Both the position numbers and the translations under genes were made by a program. Shown here in pieces: positions 43,599 to 45,665 of a stretch of 45,665 nucleotides of DNA. This DNA comes from CBDUZS01 sp965371785. GTDB lineage: Bacteria > Fermentibacterota > Fermentibacteria > Fermentibacterales > JCC-6. The stretch is taken from the NCBI GenBank assembly GCA_965371785.1, contig CBDUZS010000015.1, positions 1 through 45,665 on the forward strand. Reading direction: 5' to 3'. The stretch's first letter is position 1. Every line of letters starts with the position of its first letter. The notes under the pieces were generated by a model. It saw only the letters and a program-made list of their open reading frames with translations, was not told the origin of the DNA and did no database searches.

Positions 43599-44488
43599 AG
43601 CAGACCCGATTCCCCGTACCACTTCACCGTTGTTCTGAGCCCGTCTTCCAGAGAGGTTTTCGGTAGGAAACCTGAATCAGACGCCTTTGAGATCGAAACG
43701 AAGTGATCCTCTCCGAAAAGTCTGTACCTGCTTCCGGAGAGGGAAGGAGGCTTCAGCGGTCCGAGAAGGAGGAGAAACCTGAAAAGGAAACGAGGCAAAC
43801 CGATGAACCTGACTCCGACCTCCATCGTCGAGGAAATTGATTCGACCAGTTTCCTCATGGTAACGACCCGGGGACCGCCGATGTTGTAGAGCCCTCCGTT
43901 CAGAAGCCCCCCCGGAAGAGCGGCCAGCACGGCCCTGCAGGCATCTCCGACGTAAGTGGGTCTCAGTTTTGTGTCTCCTCTTCCTATGAGGGGGAACCAG
44001 CCTTTCGAGACCTGCCTGAACAGCGCGAGTTTATGTCTGTCTCCCGGTCCGTAAACGAAATCTGGACGAAGTATTGTAAGGAATCCGTTCGACATCCCCA
44101 ACTCCAGCAGAGCCCGCTCCCCTCTCGCTTTCGTCTCTTCGTAGCAGCCCCATGGAGCGTAAGCATCCTTTTCAGTGGAATCGGGATGCAGGCCGACCAC
44201 TCCGGGAGTGCTCAGGTGTATCAGTCTCGAGTTCCGTTCGATGCAGAACCTGCCGAGAACTGCCGGGAGATTTGCGTTGGCTTCCTCCATCTCCGATTCG
44301 GAAGAATCCTGTCCTCCAAGTCGTCCTGCGCAGTTGATGATTACATCTGACTGTTCGGGGATTGCTCCCGAATCCAGGTTGCCGTCCCTTGACCATACGT
44401 GTCGAATGACATGATGCCCTTCTGCTTCAAGGGTTTTCGCAAGGAATGATCCGATAAACCCCTCTGCTCCGGCGATGAATATCCTCAT
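43595..44488 (-). CDS. NAD-dependent sugar epimerase/dehydratase (extended SDR)
   Basis: This 297-residue enzyme starts at ATG 44488, which overlaps the glycosyltransferase stop as ATGA. The Rossmann motif is IAGAEGFIGSFLAK (GxxGxxG). Next come VIINCAGRLGG, LIHLSTPGVVG and the catalytic YxxxK (CYEETKARGE). Substrate-side motifs are ILRPDFVYGPGDRH and LYNIGGPRVVTM. It probably converts a nucleotide sugar for the glycan made by this cluster; the exact sugar cannot be told. It lies in the middle of a run of overlapping genes. Confidence 0.9.
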   Translation of the reverse strand: MRIFIAGAEGFIGSFLAKTLEAEGHHVIRHVWSRDGNLDSGAIPEQSDVIINCAGRLGGQDSSESEMEEANANLPAVLGRFCIERNSRLIHLSTPGVVGLHPDSTEKDAYAPWGCYEETKARGERALLELGMSNGFLTILRPDFVYGPGDRHKLALFRQVSKGWFPLIGRGDTKLRPTYVGDACRAVLAALPGGLLNGGLYNIGGPRVVTMRKLVESISSTMEVGVRFIGLPRFLFRFLLLLGPLKPPSLSGSRYRLFGEDHFVSISKASDSGFLPKTSLEDGLRTTVKWYGESGLL

Positions 44489-45588
44489 GGCCAGCACTTC
44501 CTGATCTGTGAGACGTAATTTTTCCAGCTGAATTCGGCAGCCTTGCGGGTTATCCTCTGCTCGATTCCAGCTGTTCCGCCTAGCACAAGAGCCTTTCTGA
44601 TTCCATCCGCAAGAGCGACTGGATCACATGGAGGTACGAGGAAACCTGTTTCTCCTTCATCGATCACTTCGGAGAGTCCACCCGTTCTCGTCAGGACAAG
44701 CGGTTTTCGGAATGCAAGAGCGATCTGTGCTACAGCGCTTTGCGTTGCATGACGATAGGGAAGTGCTACAACATCAGACGCGCGAAAGTAACCCGCGACC
44801 TCGGAATCCGGTACGAATCGGTCAATCCATTTCACTCTCTCCTGCAGCTCAGTGCCGGACATCTCCCTGGTAAGAGCATCTCGGTCCGAATAGCATTCTC
44901 CCACAACAAGCAGTTTTACGGTACGGGGCAATTCTTTTGCCGCATGGAGGAGGTCCATCAGACCCTTGTATGGACGAACCAGGCCGAAAAAAAGAATGAC
45001 GTTGTCTTCGGAACCGTATCCGAGTTCGTTTCTTACGAAGTCCCTTGATTTGCCCCCGTTAGTGTACTGCTCGTATAGAGGGAGATAGAGCTTGAGAATA
45101 TTGAGTTCACCGAGCACACCGAGTGCGGCTTCTCCATCTGATCGACTATGGGTCACGATGAGTTTCATGCGTTTGAGGAATCCCCTCAAAAGGCTACGAG
45201 CCAAGGGAAACGATTCGTGTGGGAGAACGTTATGGCATATTGCAGCGCATGATATTTCAGGAGGCAGGCTGCCTCGGAGAGCGGGTGCGAAAAAGGGGTG
45301 CCACCACTGAACCAGAATGCCATCCAGGTCAAGGGAGCGAAGGTACTTTCTCGTACTTGCCCATCTGACGGGAAGCAGGGAGTCTATAAGGGGTGTCGGA
45401 TCATCCGAAAAAGGAGAATCACAATCGACCTGAGACTTTCCGGGAAAGAGAAATGAAGGGTAGAGACGTTTGTATGTGATCCGCTCTACGGAATCACCTG
45501 CACTCTCGAACGCATCCGACAGGAGCTTCGTGAACTGGGCGATTCCGCCACGGTATGGAGGGAACGGCCCTATCAGGGCCAGTCTCAT
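44485..45588 (-). CDS. Group 4 glycosyltransferase (GT-B)
   Basis: This 367-residue protein has the two-domain GT-B plan. The N-terminal MRLALIGPFPPYRGGIAQFTKLL contains the acceptor-side loop. The C-terminal half carries NVILFFGLVRPYKGLMDLLHAAKEL, KLLVVGECY, FVPDSEVAGYFRASDVVALPYRHATQSAVAQIALAFRKPLVLT and TGGLSEVIDEGETGFLVPP, the donor-binding block of GT4 enzymes. The usual E-x7-E is altered (SAVAQIALAFRKP), so donor type is uncertain. It is cytoplasmic and should add one sugar to a lipid-linked acceptor. The ATG overlaps the stop of a gene that continues beyond the window. Confidence 0.9.
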   Translation of the reverse strand: MRLALIGPFPPYRGGIAQFTKLLSDAFESAGDSVERITYKRLYPSFLFPGKSQVDCDSPFSDDPTPLIDSLLPVRWASTRKYLRSLDLDGILVQWWHPFFAPALRGSLPPEISCAAICHNVLPHESFPLARSLLRGFLKRMKLIVTHSRSDGEAALGVLGELNILKLYLPLYEQYTNGGKSRDFVRNELGYGSEDNVILFFGLVRPYKGLMDLLHAAKELPRTVKLLVVGECYSDRDALTREMSGTELQERVKWIDRFVPDSEVAGYFRASDVVALPYRHATQSAVAQIALAFRKPLVLTRTGGLSEVIDEGETGFLVPPCDPVALADGIRKALVLGGTAGIEQRITRKAAEFSWKNYVSQIRKCWP

Positions 45589-45665
45589 TCCAGTCCTTCT
45601 CCGGATGTTTTCTCGACGATGTGATACGACTGCCTGTGAGACAGTCGGAGGAGCATTTCTCCGAG
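45585..45665 (-). CDS. C-terminal end of an unidentified gene
   Basis: Twenty-six codons are open from the window edge to TGA 45587-45585, which overlaps the glycosyltransferase ATG as ATGA like the other junctions in this cluster. The visible tail (LGEMLLRLSHRQSYHIVEKT then SGEGLE) is too short to name a family. Its coupling to the cluster suggests another glycan or lipid enzyme. Confidence 0.55.
   Translation of the reverse strand, partial: LGEMLLRLSHRQSYHIVEKTSGEGLE

Noticed and set aside
44628..44873. Plus-strand open frames inside the glycosyltransferase
   Set aside because: They are shadows of the minus-strand GT4 gene, whose donor-binding motifs are intact.
1..45665. tRNA, rRNA, CRISPR arrays, intact insertion sequences, prophage
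   Set aside because: Reading the intergenic gaps gave no cloverleaf-like element, no regularly spaced repeats and no transposase or integrase frame. A covariance-model scan was not possible.

Overview
The window looks like chromosomal DNA from an uncultured Gram-negative bacterium of the FCB group or a nearby candidate phylum. The evidence is six proteins ending in a type IX secretion (T9SS, Por-type) C-terminal sorting domain, several outer-membrane or lipoprotein products, and abundant lamin-tail, CotH-kinase and beta-helix proteins. Candidatus Fermentibacteria-type organisms fit, but this is inference because no rRNA marker is present. Genes are packed tightly, with repeated 4-nt ATGA/GTGA overlaps.

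Region 1 (1-15,574). The end of an outer-membrane barrel gene and its terminator are followed by a small lamin-tail-domain protein. A 126-bp inverted-repeat element (1325-1450) then separates it from a convergent nine-gene minus-strand operon (14,327 to 1424). In transcription order the operon is: CotH-like kinase, tiny secreted protein, OprP-like porin, VTC-type polyphosphate polymerase domain protein, DUF4956 membrane protein, two more CotH-like kinases, and two paralogous beta-helix proteins. All three CotH proteins and both beta-helix proteins carry T9SS sorting tails. I read it as a candidate surface phosphorylation system coupled to phosphate or polyphosphate. It is the most interesting locus here. 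A divergent zinc-ribbon membrane protein gene follows.

Region 2 (15,575-25,632). Two different RND pump genes and a lipoprotein adaptor form an efflux operon closed by a strong terminator. A small Cys-rich protein gene lies divergent from a secreted S9 prolyl-oligopeptidase lipoprotein gene.

Region 3 (25,633-38,202). A polysaccharide deacetylase-methyltransferase fusion gene appears more AT-rich than its surroundings. A C25 (gingipain-like) T9SS-tailed protein, a polytopic membrane protein and proS follow on the minus strand. Divergently, a PAP2-family membrane protein gene leads a plus-strand housekeeping operon: panB, purD, purE, a tsaC-like gene and a DUF188 gene.

Region 4 (38,203-45,665). 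A minus-strand envelope glycan or lipid cluster contains the end of an unknown gene, a GT4 glycosyltransferase, an NAD-dependent epimerase, a flippase-like membrane protein, a YfhO-like membrane protein, and an unusual fusion of a flippase-like membrane domain with a radical SAM domain.

No tRNA, rRNA, CRISPR array or intact transposase was found.
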